Source: DASXTS01 sp036505275 (GTDB lineage Bacteria > Actinomycetota > Actinomycetes > Mycobacteriales > Pseudonocardiaceae). From it: a stretch of 20,001 bases of DNA. The position numbers and the translations under genes are program-made. Numbering within the stretch: position 1 is the stretch's first letter; every line of letters begins with the position of its first letter. Positions 1-7,159 of this stretch are shown piece by piece. The notes beneath the pieces are model-generated. The model ran no database searches. It was not told the DNA's origin and saw nothing but the letters and a program-made list of their open reading frames with translations. The stretch is from positions 1-20,001 of the forward strand of contig DASXTS010000027.1 in NCBI GenBank assembly GCA_036505275.1. The letters run 5' to 3'.

Positions 1-424
1 CGGCGTCGGGGTCCAGGCAGTACCGCAGGTGTTGGGTGGTGATGCGCAGCTTGTCCGGATCGTGGGTGCTGGCCACGTCCACCAAGGTCTGCTCGGAGGC
101 GGCGACCTGCTCGGCGCCGACCTGCCGCGCGGCGCGGGCGATCACCCCCACATGGGCTTGCGAGATCCGCCCGGCGCTGAACGCCTCGTCCACCGCCGGC
201 AACTGGCGCAACTGCCGGGCCATGCCAACCAACTGGGAGGCGTCCCGCGGGTGCATCCGCAGCTCGTACCGCAGCCAGGCCTGGGTGGACCGGTACGCGT
301 CCAGCTCATAGCCCTGGGCGGTGTCGAATTCGCCGACGCAGTGGGCGAGTTCGGCCTGCAGTTGAGCGATGTGCTGGTGCAGTTCCCGCATTCGCTCGCC
401 GAGCTGCCGAACCTCCCTCGTCAT
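1..424 (-). CDS. DUF222 / 13E12-family protein, partial (N-terminal 141 residues)
   Basis: The reading frame is open from an ATG at 424 to the left edge, so the C-terminal part, where this family usually has an HNH endonuclease domain, lies outside the window. The visible residues fit the DUF222 pattern: an N-terminal leucine-rich helix with coiled-coil character (residues about 4-30), then a YRSTQAWLRYEL segment, MARQLRQLPAVDEAFSAG and a GRISQAHVGVIARAA helix. The start is supported by an AGGA about 6 nt upstream and by the helix that begins directly after it. 13E12-family genes are multicopy and repeat-like in mycobacteria and relatives. The gene is divergent from rel and sits where apt commonly lies in related genomes. 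The molecular role is unknown; the DUF222 assignment is fairly sure, the HNH part is inferred. Confidence 0.8.
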   Translation of the reverse strand, partial: MTREVRQLGERMRELHQHIAQLQAELAHCVGEFDTAQGYELDAYRSTQAWLRYELRMHPRDASQLVGMARQLRQLPAVDEAFSAGRISQAHVGVIARAARQVGAEQVAASEQTLVDVASTHDPDKLRITTQHLRYCLDPDA

Positions 425-543
425 GGTCCTGACGCTACCGCGGTGCACCGACAGTCTCGGGTTGTGCGCCGTGGGTGAGAATACTTGTTTTGCGAAGTTT
501 TGCCGGCGGTGGCGAGACCGCACCGGCTGCTACGTGCTGCCGC

Positions 544-568
544 GTCGACGCCCTCCACGGGCGTCGAC
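544..568. repeat. Perfect 10-bp inverted repeat (hairpin)
   Basis: GTCGACGCCC (544-553) and GGGCGTCGAC (559-568) are perfect reverse complements around the 5-nt loop TCCAC. No T-tract follows on either strand, so it is not a classical intrinsic terminator. It could be an operator or an RNA hairpin between two divergent genes. Confidence 0.6.
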
Positions 569-770
569 TTGCCACCGGATAAGAGAACGACGCCAGTATG
601 GCGCGTCCCCGGCTCAACGTCCCCGACCAACCCCGGAAACCGCCGGCCGAACACCGAGACCGGAGTCCGACTCCAGTCCCAAGCCAATCTTTGAACGCAA
701 CATGGAGGGCTCGACGTGCTCAGCCGTGGCATCGCGACTGATCGATGAGGGGATCACGTGTGCGGTCCGG

Positions 771-839
771 CATGATCGCCGGAACTGTCGAGCCCGATTG
801 CATCCCCTGCAGCGGGAGCCGACAGTTGTGGCGATCATG
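771..839. repeat. 20-bp imperfect inverted repeat upstream of rel
   Basis: Left arm 771-790 (CATGATCGCCGGAACTGTCG) and right arm 820-839 are reverse complements at 18 of 20 positions; only the central GG/GT dinucleotide differs. The 29-nt spacer contains a smaller CCC...GGG dyad. It lies 180 nt before the rel start codon. It could be a structured leader element or a dispersed intergenic repeat; its function is unknown. Confidence 0.7.
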
Positions 840-977
840 GAGCGCGGGCTGGCCAGCGGTTGCCGCCAGGGCTCGCACCGAGATTGTGCTGCGGGCCGGC
901 GAGGAGGTTCGGGCTCGCCGCGCCAGCCGAATCGGCATGGCGACGGCGGACTTCGGTGACGGGGGATGGCCGGCGGC

Positions 978-983
978 TATCCT
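978..983 (+). promoter_or_regulatory. Possible -10 element of rel
   Basis: TATCCT fits the actinobacterial TAnnnT -10 pattern and would place transcription start near 990, giving a leader of about 29 nt that contains the GGAG ribosome site at 1010-1013. No convincing -35 is visible. Confidence 0.35.
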
Positions 984-1018
984 CGGGGCCTGGAGTCAGC
1001 CATCCCCGTGGAGCGTGA

Positions 1019-3313
1019 GTGAGCCAGGACGTCCAGCCCGTGCCGACGCCGGCGCAGGCGCCGCCGCAGTCGGCGACCAGGCGCGTGCGGGCGAGGATCG
1101 CGCGGCGGATCACCGCGCAGCGGCCGAGCGCTGTGAAGCAGGTGCTGGAGCCGCTGGCCACGGTGCATCGGGAGCTGCACCCGAAGGCCGACCTTGTGTT
1201 GCTGCAGCGAGCCTACGACGTGGCGGAGGAGAAGCACCGCGGGCAGCGGCGAAAGTCGGGCGACCCCTACATCACCCACCCGCTGGCCGTGGCGGCGATC
1301 CTGGCAGAGCTGGGGATGGACACCACGACGCTGGTCGCGGCGCTGCTGCACGACACGATCGAGGACACCGACTACTCGCTCGGCCACCTGCGGGAGGACT
1401 TCGGCGACGAGGTGGCGCACCTGGTGGACGGCGTGACCAAGCTGGACAACGTCAAGCTGGGCGCCACCGCTGAGGCGGAGACCATCCGCAAGATGGTGAT
1501 CGCGATGGCCCGCGACCCGCGGGTGTTGGTGATCAAGCTGGCGGACCGGCTGCACAACATGCGGACGATGCGGTTCCTGCCACCGGAGAAGCAGGCCCGC
1601 AAGGCGCGGGAGACGCTCGAAGTGCTGGCCCCGCTGGCGCACCGGCTGGGCATGGCGACGGTGAAGTGGGAGCTGGAGGACCTGGCCTTCGCCATCCTGC
1701 ACCCGAAGAAGTACGACGAGATCGTCCGGCTGGTGGCCAACCGGGCGCCATCGCGCGACGTGTACCTGCACACCGTCACCGCGCAACTGTCCCTGCACCT
1801 GTCCGAGGCCAGCATCGAGGCCAAGGTGGAGAGCCGGCCCAAGCACTACTACTCGATCTACCAGAAGATGATCGTGCGGGGCCGCGAGTTCGACGACATC
1901 CACGACCTGGTCGGGGTGCGCATCCTGGTGCCGGAGGTGCGGGACTGTTACGCCGCGATGGGCGTGGTGCATGCGCTGTGGCAGCCGATGCCTGGGCGGT
2001 TCAAGGACTACATCGCGCAGCCGCGGTTCGGGGTCTACCAGTCGCTGCACACCACGGTGATCGGGCCGGACGGCAAGCCGTTGGAGGTGCAGATCCGCAC
2101 CGAGGAGATGCACCGCACCGCCGAGTACGGCATCGCGGCGCATTGGCGGTACAAGGAGACCCGCGGCACGCACAACGGCAAGGCCCTCGAGGTCGACGAG
2201 ATGGCCTGGATGCGCCAGCTGCTGGACTGGCAGCGGGAGGCGGCCGACCCGGGGGAGTTCCTCGAGTCGCTGCGGTACGACCTGGCGACCAGGGAGATCT
2301 TCGTGTTCACCCCGAAGGGCGACGTGATCACCCTGCCGGCCGGTTCGACCCCGGTGGACTTCGCCTACGCGGTGCACACCGAGGTCGGCAACCGGTGCAT
2401 CGGCGCGCGGGTCAACGGCCGCCTGGTGGCCCTGGAGCGCAACCTGGAGAACGGCGAGGTCGTCGAGATCTTCACCTCGAAGGCCGAGGGAGCCGGACCG
2501 TCCCGCGACTGGCTGTCCTTCGTCGCTTCACCGCGAGCCAAGTCGAAGATCAAGCAGTGGTTCGCCAAGGAGCGCCGCGAGGAGGCCATCGAGGCCGGCA
2601 AGGACGCCATTGCCAAGGAGGTGCGCCGGGTCGGGCTGCCGCTGCAACGGCTGGTGTCCGCCGACTCGGTGGCCGCACTGGCCCGCGAGCTGCGCTATGG
2701 CGACCTGTCCTCGCTGTACGCCGCCATCGGCGAGGGGCACCTGTCGGCGCGGCACGTGGTGCAGCGGTTGGTCGCCCTGCTCGGCGGCGTGGATGACGCC
2801 GAGGAGGAGCTCGCCGAGCGGGCCACCCCGTCCACAGTGCAGCGCCGCCGCGGCACGGCAGACACCGGTGTGATGGTGAAGGGCGCCGGCGGGGTGTACG
2901 CCAAGCTGGCCCGCTGCTGCACGCCGGTGCCGGGCGACGACATTCTCGGCTTTGTCACCCGCGGCGGCGGGGTGAGCGTGCACCGCACCGATTGCACCAA
3001 CGCGGACGAGCTGCGCAAGTCGCCCGAACGCCTGGTCGACGTGGAGTGGGCACCCTCGGCGTCCTCGGTGTTCCTCGTCGCCATCCAGGTCGAGGCACTG
3101 GACCGGCACCGGCTGCTCTCCGACGTCACCAAGGTGCTCGCCGACGAGCGGGTGAACATCCTGTCCGCATCGGTGACCACCTCACGTGACCGCGTCGCCG
3201 TGAGCCGCTTCGCATTCGAGATGGGCGACCCCAAGCACCTCGGGCACGTGCTCAAGGCGGTGCGCGCCGTCGAGGGTGTCTACGACGTGTACCGGGTCAC
3301 CTCGGCGTCCTGA
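1019..3313 (+). CDS. rel: Bifunctional (p)ppGpp synthetase/hydrolase, RelA/SpoT family
   Basis: This 764-residue protein makes and degrades the alarmone (p)ppGpp in the cytoplasm, probably bound to ribosomes. An HD hydrolase domain is visible with HDTIED at residues 111-116 and ADRLHNMRTM at 175-184. The synthetase domain carries the basic RFKD motif (327-330) typical of bifunctional Gram-positive Rel, followed by YQSLHTT. A TGS domain lies at about 426-486, a conserved double-cysteine segment (ARCCTPVPGDD) further on, and an ACT domain at about 690-764. Both catalytic halves look intact. The GTG start at 1019 has GGAG 5 nt upstream. M. tuberculosis Rel is slightly longer (about 790). The gene converges on the cyclophilin gene, with a large palindrome in between, as in the relA-ppiB order of mycobacteria. 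Confidence 0.97.
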   Translation: MSQDVQPVPTPAQAPPQSATRRVRARIARRITAQRPSAVKQVLEPLATVHRELHPKADLVLLQRAYDVAEEKHRGQRRKSGDPYITHPLAVAAILAELGMDTTTLVAALLHDTIEDTDYSLGHLREDFGDEVAHLVDGVTKLDNVKLGATAEAETIRKMVIAMARDPRVLVIKLADRLHNMRTMRFLPPEKQARKARETLEVLAPLAHRLGMATVKWELEDLAFAILHPKKYDEIVRLVANRAPSRDVYLHTVTAQLSLHLSEASIEAKVESRPKHYYSIYQKMIVRGREFDDIHDLVGVRILVPEVRDCYAAMGVVHALWQPMPGRFKDYIAQPRFGVYQSLHTTVIGPDGKPLEVQIRTEEMHRTAEYGIAAHWRYKETRGTHNGKALEVDEMAWMRQLLDWQREAADPGEFLESLRYDLATREIFVFTPKGDVITLPAGSTPVDFAYAVHTEVGNRCIGARVNGRLVALERNLENGEVVEIFTSKAEGAGPSRDWLSFVASPRAKSKIKQWFAKERREEAIEAGKDAIAKEVRRVGLPLQRLVSADSVAALARELRYGDLSSLYAAIGEGHLSARHVVQRLVALLGGVDDAEEELAERATPSTVQRRRGTADTGVMVKGAGGVYAKLARCCTPVPGDDILGFVTRGGGVSVHRTDCTNADELRKSPERLVDVEWAPSASSVFLVAIQVEALDRHRLLSDVTKVLADERVNILSASVTTSRDRVAVSRFAFEMGDPKHLGHVLKAVRAVEGVYDVYRVTSAS

Positions 3314-3321
3314 CTGAGTGC

Positions 3322-3469
3322 CCTCCAAGTACCACCATTGCGTCGAAATTGGGCCTTTAACCACCGCCATTCCAGGCTCGTGCGGCCGGTCCTGCGGCCA
3401 CCACCTCGCGGGCCCGGGCAATGGTGGTAGTCAAAGGCCCAACAACCCGTGAATGGTGGTACTTGGAGG
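3322..3469. repeat. 148-bp palindromic element between rel and the cyclophilin gene
   Basis: Two 50-nt arms (3322-3371 and 3420-3469) flank a 48-nt centre. The outer 18 bp (CCTCCAAGTACCACCATT, 3322-3339, against 3452-3469) pair perfectly. An unpaired 9-nt block of equal length follows in each arm, then an inner 23-bp segment (3349-3371 against 3420-3442) with three mismatches, all transitions. Each arm carries two copies of a motif close to ACCACCATT, so the motif occurs four times. The element fills the gap between two convergent genes and starts 8 nt after the rel stop. It could serve as a bidirectional terminator or be a non-autonomous MITE/REP-like repeat. Confidence 0.85.
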
Positions 3470-3477
3470 CACCCCAA

Positions 3478-4320
3478 TCACTGGGCCAGCACGGCCTCGG
3501 TGATCGTGGTGGCAAGCTTGGGCTTGCCGTCGTGGCTGCCGGGGTCGTCGGCAACGCCCTCCGCGCCGATCTTGTCGAGCACCGCGAGGCCGGCCTCGGA
3601 GACGGTGCCGAAGATGGTGTAGTCGGGCGGCAGGAAGGTGCTGGCGAAGACCAGGAAGAACTGGCTGCCGCCCGAGTTGGGCTGCCCGGTGTTGGCCATC
3701 GCGATCGCACCGCGCGGGTAGATGCTGGCCCCCTGAGCGGTCGGGGCGGCCGGCAGGTCGGTGGGCTTCTCGTCCGGGATGGTGTAGCCGGGCCCGCCGG
3801 TGCCCTGGCCGGTGGGGTCGCCGCACTGCAACACCTTGAAGTTGTCCGCGGCGACCAGCCGGTGGCACGGCGTGTTGTCGTAGAACTTGGACTTGACCAG
3901 GTGCTCGATGCTCTGCACCGTGCATGGCGCCTTGGCCCGGTCCATGGTCACCGGGATGTCGCCGTTGTTGGTCCTCAGGGTCAGCTGCACTGTGCCGGTG
4001 GCCGGCTTCTCGACGGGGTCCTCCGGCAGGTCGACGGCCTTGGCGGCCGGCTCGGCCGTGGTGGAGGTGTACTTGCAGGCGCCCCCGGTGGTCTCCGCCG
4101 GTGCCGCCGACGTCGTGCTCGCGGCGCTGTTCTGGGCGGCCGCCGACTGATCGTTGTTGCCCGCCGCCAGCCAGTAGATGCCACCGACCGCGAGCAGCAC
4201 GACGACGACCGAGCCCACCACGGCAATGATCCGGCGCCGGCGGGCCCGCTCCTCGCGGCGGGCGAGCTGACGCTCGAGCTTGCGCTTGGCGGCTTGACGG
4301 CGCTGCGCGTTGGTGGGCAC
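3478..4320 (-). CDS. Membrane-anchored peptidyl-prolyl cis-trans isomerase (cyclophilin)
   Basis: This 280-residue cyclophilin-type isomerase would catalyse proline isomerisation outside the membrane. A basic cytoplasmic N-terminus (residues 1-30) is followed by one membrane segment (about 31-53), a Ser/Ala/Thr-rich linker, and the cyclophilin domain (about 108-280). The domain shows CHRLV with the likely catalytic Arg154, QCGDPTGQGTGGPGY, and GSQFFLVF. Four cysteines (82, 133, 152, 166) lie in the extracytoplasmic part and could form disulfides. The GTG start at 4320 is chosen because PTNAQRRQAAKRKLERQ matches the start region of mycobacterial PpiB (Rv2582), with GGGGAG about 7 nt upstream. 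A longer frame runs back to 4593 but overlaps the next gene's promoter and coding start. A possible TAGACT -10 lies at 4368-4373 (minus strand). Gene order matches relA-ppiB-Rv2581c. Confidence 0.92.
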   Translation of the reverse strand: MPTNAQRRQAAKRKLERQLARREERARRRRIIAVVGSVVVVLLAVGGIYWLAAGNNDQSAAAQNSAASTTSAAPAETTGGACKYTSTTAEPAAKAVDLPEDPVEKPATGTVQLTLRTNNGDIPVTMDRAKAPCTVQSIEHLVKSKFYDNTPCHRLVAADNFKVLQCGDPTGQGTGGPGYTIPDEKPTDLPAAPTAQGASIYPRGAIAMANTGQPNSGGSQFFLVFASTFLPPDYTIFGTVSEAGLAVLDKIGAEGVADDPGSHDGKPKLATTITEAVLAQ

Positions 4321-4413
4321 CGGCGTTCTCCCCAGTGGTCTACGACGCTGAAGGCTGATCGGCGGGGAGTCTAGGACGCAGCATGTGAGGTGAGTGCGAC
4401 CCCTCCCCGCGGC

Positions 4414-4419
4414 TACCCT
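4414..4419 (+). promoter_or_regulatory. Probable -10 element giving a leaderless mRNA for the MBL-fold gene
   Basis: TACCCT fits TAnnnT and ends 7 nt before the GTG at 4427, which would put transcription start on the start codon. No ribosome site precedes the GTG, consistent with a leaderless message. Confidence 0.45.
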
Positions 4420-4426
4420 GGCTCCC

Positions 4427-5116
4427 GTGCTGGTGGCAGGCTTCCCGTCGGGTGCGTTCCAGGCCAACTGCTTCGTGGTGGCCGCGGGCGCCGGGCAGGC
4501 GTGCGTCGTGGTCGACCCCGGCCAGGACGCCGAGGACCCGTTGCGGCGGGTGCTGCGGGAGCACTCGCTGACGCCGGTCGCCGTGCTGCTCACCCACGGT
4601 CATTTCGACCACGTTTACTCAGTGACCCCGGTGTGCGACGGCAACGACATCCCGGCCTGGATCCACCCGAGCGACCGCGCGATGCTGTCCGACCCGCTGC
4701 GCGGGCTCAGCGCGGAGGCCACGGCGTTCTTCGGCGGCCGTCTGACCATGCGTGAGCCGCGCGAGGTGCGCGCGTTGACCGACGGCGCGCTGCTGGAGAT
4801 CGCCGGGCTGCGGCTGGTCGTGGACCACACGCCCGGCCACACCGAGGGATCTGTTGTGTTCCGGACCGAGCCCGACGACCGGGACGCCATGCTGCTGTCC
4901 GGGGACACCCTGTTCGCCGGCTCGATCGGACGCACCGACCTGCCGGGCGGCGACCCGCGCAAGATCATGGAGTCGCTGCACAGCAAGGTAATGACGTTGC
5001 CCGACGACACCCTGGTGCTGCCCGGCCACGGACCGACCACCACCATCGGCCGCGAGCGCGCCACCAACCCCTTCGTCCGGGGCATGACCGCCGTCCCACG
5101 CAGAACAGGACTATGA
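4427..5116 (+). CDS. Metallo-beta-lactamase-fold hydrolase (glyoxalase II-like, Rv2581c family)
   Basis: This 229-residue cytoplasmic hydrolase has the full zinc-ligand set of the family: THGHFDH at residues 56-62, HTPGH with His138, SGDT with Asp160, and LPGHG with His201. That set suggests a binuclear-zinc thioester hydrolase like glyoxalase II, but the substrate is not evident. The start is placed at GTG 4427 because MLVAGFPSGAFQANCFVV matches the beginning of homologues such as Rv2581c; an upstream ATG at 4394 would overlap the promoter. The stop overlaps the hisS start in an ATGA (5113-5116), indicating translational coupling. The pairing with hisS is conserved in mycobacteria. Confidence 0.9.
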   Translation: MLVAGFPSGAFQANCFVVAAGAGQACVVVDPGQDAEDPLRRVLREHSLTPVAVLLTHGHFDHVYSVTPVCDGNDIPAWIHPSDRAMLSDPLRGLSAEATAFFGGRLTMREPREVRALTDGALLEIAGLRLVVDHTPGHTEGSVVFRTEPDDRDAMLLSGDTLFAGSIGRTDLPGGDPRKIMESLHSKVMTLPDDTLVLPGHGPTTTIGRERATNPFVRGMTAVPRRTGL

Positions 5117-6444
5117 GCACCTTCACCGCCCCCAAGGGCAGCTACGACATCCTTCCGCCCGACTCCGCCGTCTTCCTCGCCGTGCGCGACACCATGGCCC
5201 GGCCGCTGCTCGCCGCGGGCTACAGCTACATCGAGACGCCGATCTTTGAGGACACCGCGCTGTTCCGCCGCGGCGTCGGCGAGTCGACCGACGTGGTGAC
5301 CAAGGAGATGTACACCTTCGACGACCGGGGCGGCCGCTCGCTGACCCTGCGCCCCGAGGGCACTGCGGGGGTCATGCGCGCGTTCGTCGAGCACCGCATG
5401 CACGCCGGACAGCTGCCGGCCAAGCTGTACTACGCCGGGCCGAACTTCCGCTACGAGCGCCCGCAGGCCGGCCGGTACCGGCACTTCACCCAGGTCGGCG
5501 CGGAGGCCATCGGGGTGGACGACCCGCTGCTGGACGCCGAGCTGATCCAGTTGGCGGACGCCGCCTTCCGTGCGGCCGGCCTGAACCGGCACCGGCTGCT
5601 GCTCAACTCTCTCGGTGACCGGGAGTCCCGCGCCGCGCACCGGGCCGCGCTGGTGGACTACCTGGCACGGCTGGACCTGGACGAGGAGACCCGGCAACGG
5701 GCGGCGCTGAACCCGCTGCGGGTGCTGGACGACAAGCGGCCGGAGCTGCAGGTCGCGTTGGCGGACGCGCCCGTGTCGGTGGACTTCCTCACCGACGAGT
5801 GCCGCGCCCACTACGACGCCGTGCGGGACGCGCTCACCGACCTCGCAGTGGCGTGGACCGAGGCGCCCCGCCTGGTCCGCGGGCTGGACTACTACACCAA
5901 GACCACGTTCGAGTTCGTGCACGACGCGCTCGGCGCGCAGTCCGCGGTCGGCGGCGGCGGCCGCTATGACGGGCTGTCCGCGGCGATCGGCGGGCCGGAC
6001 CTCACCGGTGTCGGCTGGGCGCTCGGGGTCGACCGGGTGCTGCTCGCGCTCAAGGCCGACGACCCGCGGCGGTGGGACGAGCTGGCCGCGGCCGGCCGGC
6101 TGGACGTCTTCGTGGTGCCGATCGGCCGGGCCGCGCGGCGCCGCGCGCTCGTGCTGGCCCGCGACCTGCGGGACGCCGCGCTGCGGGTGGACCTGGCCTG
6201 GGGCGCCCGGGGCCTCAAGGGCGCGATGAAGGCGGCCGACCGCTCCGGTGCCCGGTACGCCCTCGTGCTCGGTGAGCGGGACCTGGCCGCGGGCACGGCG
6301 CAGCTGAAGGACCTGGCCACGGGCTCGCAGCACGCCGTGCCGTTGGACGCCGCCGCGGTGGCATCGGCGGTGGCGTCTCCGGTGGCGTCTCCGGTGGCGC
6401 CAGCCGTGTCATCTCCGGAGGCGACCCCGGTGTCCGCCGGATGA
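5113..6444 (+). CDS. hisS: Histidyl-tRNA synthetase (class II) with a repetitive C-terminal tail
   Basis: This 443-residue enzyme charges tRNA-His. Class II features are clear: PKGSYDILP near the N-terminus, motif 2 LRPEGTAGVMRAF, the FRYERPQAGRYRHFTQ loop, the histidine-specific RGLDYYTKTTFEF motif (from about residue 256), GGGGRYDGL (from about 280) and a motif 3 segment, GVGWALGVDRVLLAL. A C-terminal anticodon-binding domain follows. Homologues normally end soon after the VPLD segment; here about 28 further residues are built from seven four-residue units (VASA, VASP, VASP, VAPA, VSSP, EATP, VSAG). This tail is unlikely to be needed for aminoacylation. The gene overlaps both neighbours by ATGA, so it is the middle of a coupled three-gene unit. 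Confidence 0.97.
   Translation: MSTFTAPKGSYDILPPDSAVFLAVRDTMARPLLAAGYSYIETPIFEDTALFRRGVGESTDVVTKEMYTFDDRGGRSLTLRPEGTAGVMRAFVEHRMHAGQLPAKLYYAGPNFRYERPQAGRYRHFTQVGAEAIGVDDPLLDAELIQLADAAFRAAGLNRHRLLLNSLGDRESRAAHRAALVDYLARLDLDEETRQRAALNPLRVLDDKRPELQVALADAPVSVDFLTDECRAHYDAVRDALTDLAVAWTEAPRLVRGLDYYTKTTFEFVHDALGAQSAVGGGGRYDGLSAAIGGPDLTGVGWALGVDRVLLALKADDPRRWDELAAAGRLDVFVVPIGRAARRRALVLARDLRDAALRVDLAWGARGLKGAMKAADRSGARYALVLGERDLAAGTAQLKDLATGSQHAVPLDAAAVASAVASPVASPVAPAVSSPEATPVSAG
6358..6441 (+). repeat. In-frame 12-nt tandem repeat at the 3' end of hisS
   Basis: Seven 12-nt units of the type GTGGCGTCTCCG encode four-residue repeats. Two central units (6370-6381 and 6382-6393) are identical; the others have diverged. 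The array forms the extra C-terminal tail of HisRS. Confidence 0.8.
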
Positions 6445-7073
6445 GCGGTCCGGAGCCCGTGCCGCTGGACCTGTTGCCACCGGCCGTGGTGGGCCGCCGG
6501 GCCCGCGGCGTCGCCGTGCTCGCCGCGGTGTTGGCCGCCGCCGCCGGCGGGGTGGTCGGCCTGGTCGGCGGCCGCGTCGCCGGCCTGCTGGCCGCGGCGG
6601 TGGTCGGCGTACCGCTGCTGCTCCTCGCGCTGGCCGAGGCGCGGCGCCGTACCTGGCTGCAGGGGCCCGTGGTCGCGGTCCGCGCACTGGGCGTGCGCCG
6701 CATCGACCTCAACCGCGCGACCCACAAGGACCTACTCGTCTCCGAGGTCCGCGGCCAGCGCACCGTCAGCCTGCTGCTGTCGGAACCAGGTGGCCCGACC
6801 GTGACGGTGGCCCTCGCGCTCTACACCGCGGCCGGTGGCGTGGAACTGGGCGTGCTCGCGCTGCGCCGGCTCGCCGACGCGCTGGCCGGGTGCGGCGATG
6901 CCGCCGCCTCCATGCTGTCGGCGCTCCTGGTCGCCCAACTGCGGGCCGAGGCCCGCGGCGAGGCGCTCCCGGACCGGCCGCTGCACCTGGCGGCGGGACT
7001 GGTCGAGGCCGGCCGGGTGCTGCGCAAGGTCAACCCGGCGCGCCTGGCGGCCCTGGTCGCGGAGTGCTCCTAG
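6441..7073 (+). CDS. Small membrane protein of unknown function
   Basis: I do not recognise this 210-residue protein. After a short N-terminus (residues 1-22) come two closely spaced hydrophobic segments, about 23-44 and 47-66, rich in Ala, Val, Gly and Leu, with a probable hairpin topology. A soluble region of about 140 residues follows, with a strand-rich part (VRALGVRRIDLNRATHKDLL, VSLLLSEPGGPTVTVALALY) and a helical C-terminus (VELGVLALRRLADALAG). The start ATG overlaps the hisS stop as ATGA, so it is probably translated together with hisS. The strand-rich part resembles membrane-attached PH-like domains of other actinobacterial proteins, but that is only an impression. Confidence 0.8.
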   Translation: MSGPEPVPLDLLPPAVVGRRARGVAVLAAVLAAAAGGVVGLVGGRVAGLLAAAVVGVPLLLLALAEARRRTWLQGPVVAVRALGVRRIDLNRATHKDLLVSEVRGQRTVSLLLSEPGGPTVTVALALYTAAGGVELGVLALRRLADALAGCGDAAASMLSALLVAQLRAEARGEALPDRPLHLAAGLVEAGRVLRKVNPARLAALVAECS

Positions 7074-7124
7074 CCCTCCGCCTTGGACGGCCGCGGCGAG
7101 TACGGCACGCCGAGACCAATGATG

Positions 7125-7153
7125 TTGACAGCGCATCGAACACATGTTCGACT
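7125..7153 (+). promoter_or_regulatory. Candidate promoter of the radical SAM gene
   Basis: A perfect TTGACA (-35, 7125-7130) is followed after 17 nt by TCGACT (7148-7153), a weak -10 matching TATAAT at three of six positions. Transcription would then start near 7160, the GTG start codon, giving a leaderless mRNA. The spacer contains the LexA box, so bound LexA would block RNA polymerase. Confidence 0.5.
7136..7151. promoter_or_regulatory. LexA (SOS) box
   Basis: TCGAACACATGTTCGA has perfect arms TCGAAC and GTTCGA around 4 nt, matching the actinobacterial/Bacillus-type SOS box CGAAC-N4-GTTCG at every position. It lies 8 nt before the start of the radical SAM gene, between its -35 and -10 elements. 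From memory, Rv2578c in M. tuberculosis has been listed among genes with LexA boxes; this needs checking. Confidence 0.85.
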
Positions 7154-7159
7154 TGGCGG

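Larger units (their letters stand above)
425..1018. other. 594-nt non-coding region between the DUF222 gene and rel
   Basis: No reading frame here looks like a real gene. The region must hold the divergent promoters of the DUF222 gene and rel. It contains an AT-richer patch near 478-503 with a direct repeat (GTTTTGC at 487-493 and 497-503, one helical turn apart), a 10-bp perfect hairpin at 544-568, and a larger inverted repeat at 771-839, listed separately. In many actinobacteria apt precedes rel directly; no apt is seen here. Confidence 0.7.

Noticed and set aside
477..492. Possible second LexA box upstream of the DUF222 gene
   Set aside because: GAGAATACTTGTTTTG matches only about half of the 12 defined positions of TCGAAC-N4-GTTCGA; both inner cytosines/guanine partners are changed.
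977..2377. Long minus-strand reading frame opposite rel
   Set aside because: It is an antisense shadow of a clear rel gene, with Arg/His/Gly/Leu-biased composition typical of high-GC complement frames.
4615..6333. 572-residue minus-strand frame across the MBL-fold gene and hisS
   Set aside because: It runs antisense through two well-recognised genes and shows no motif.
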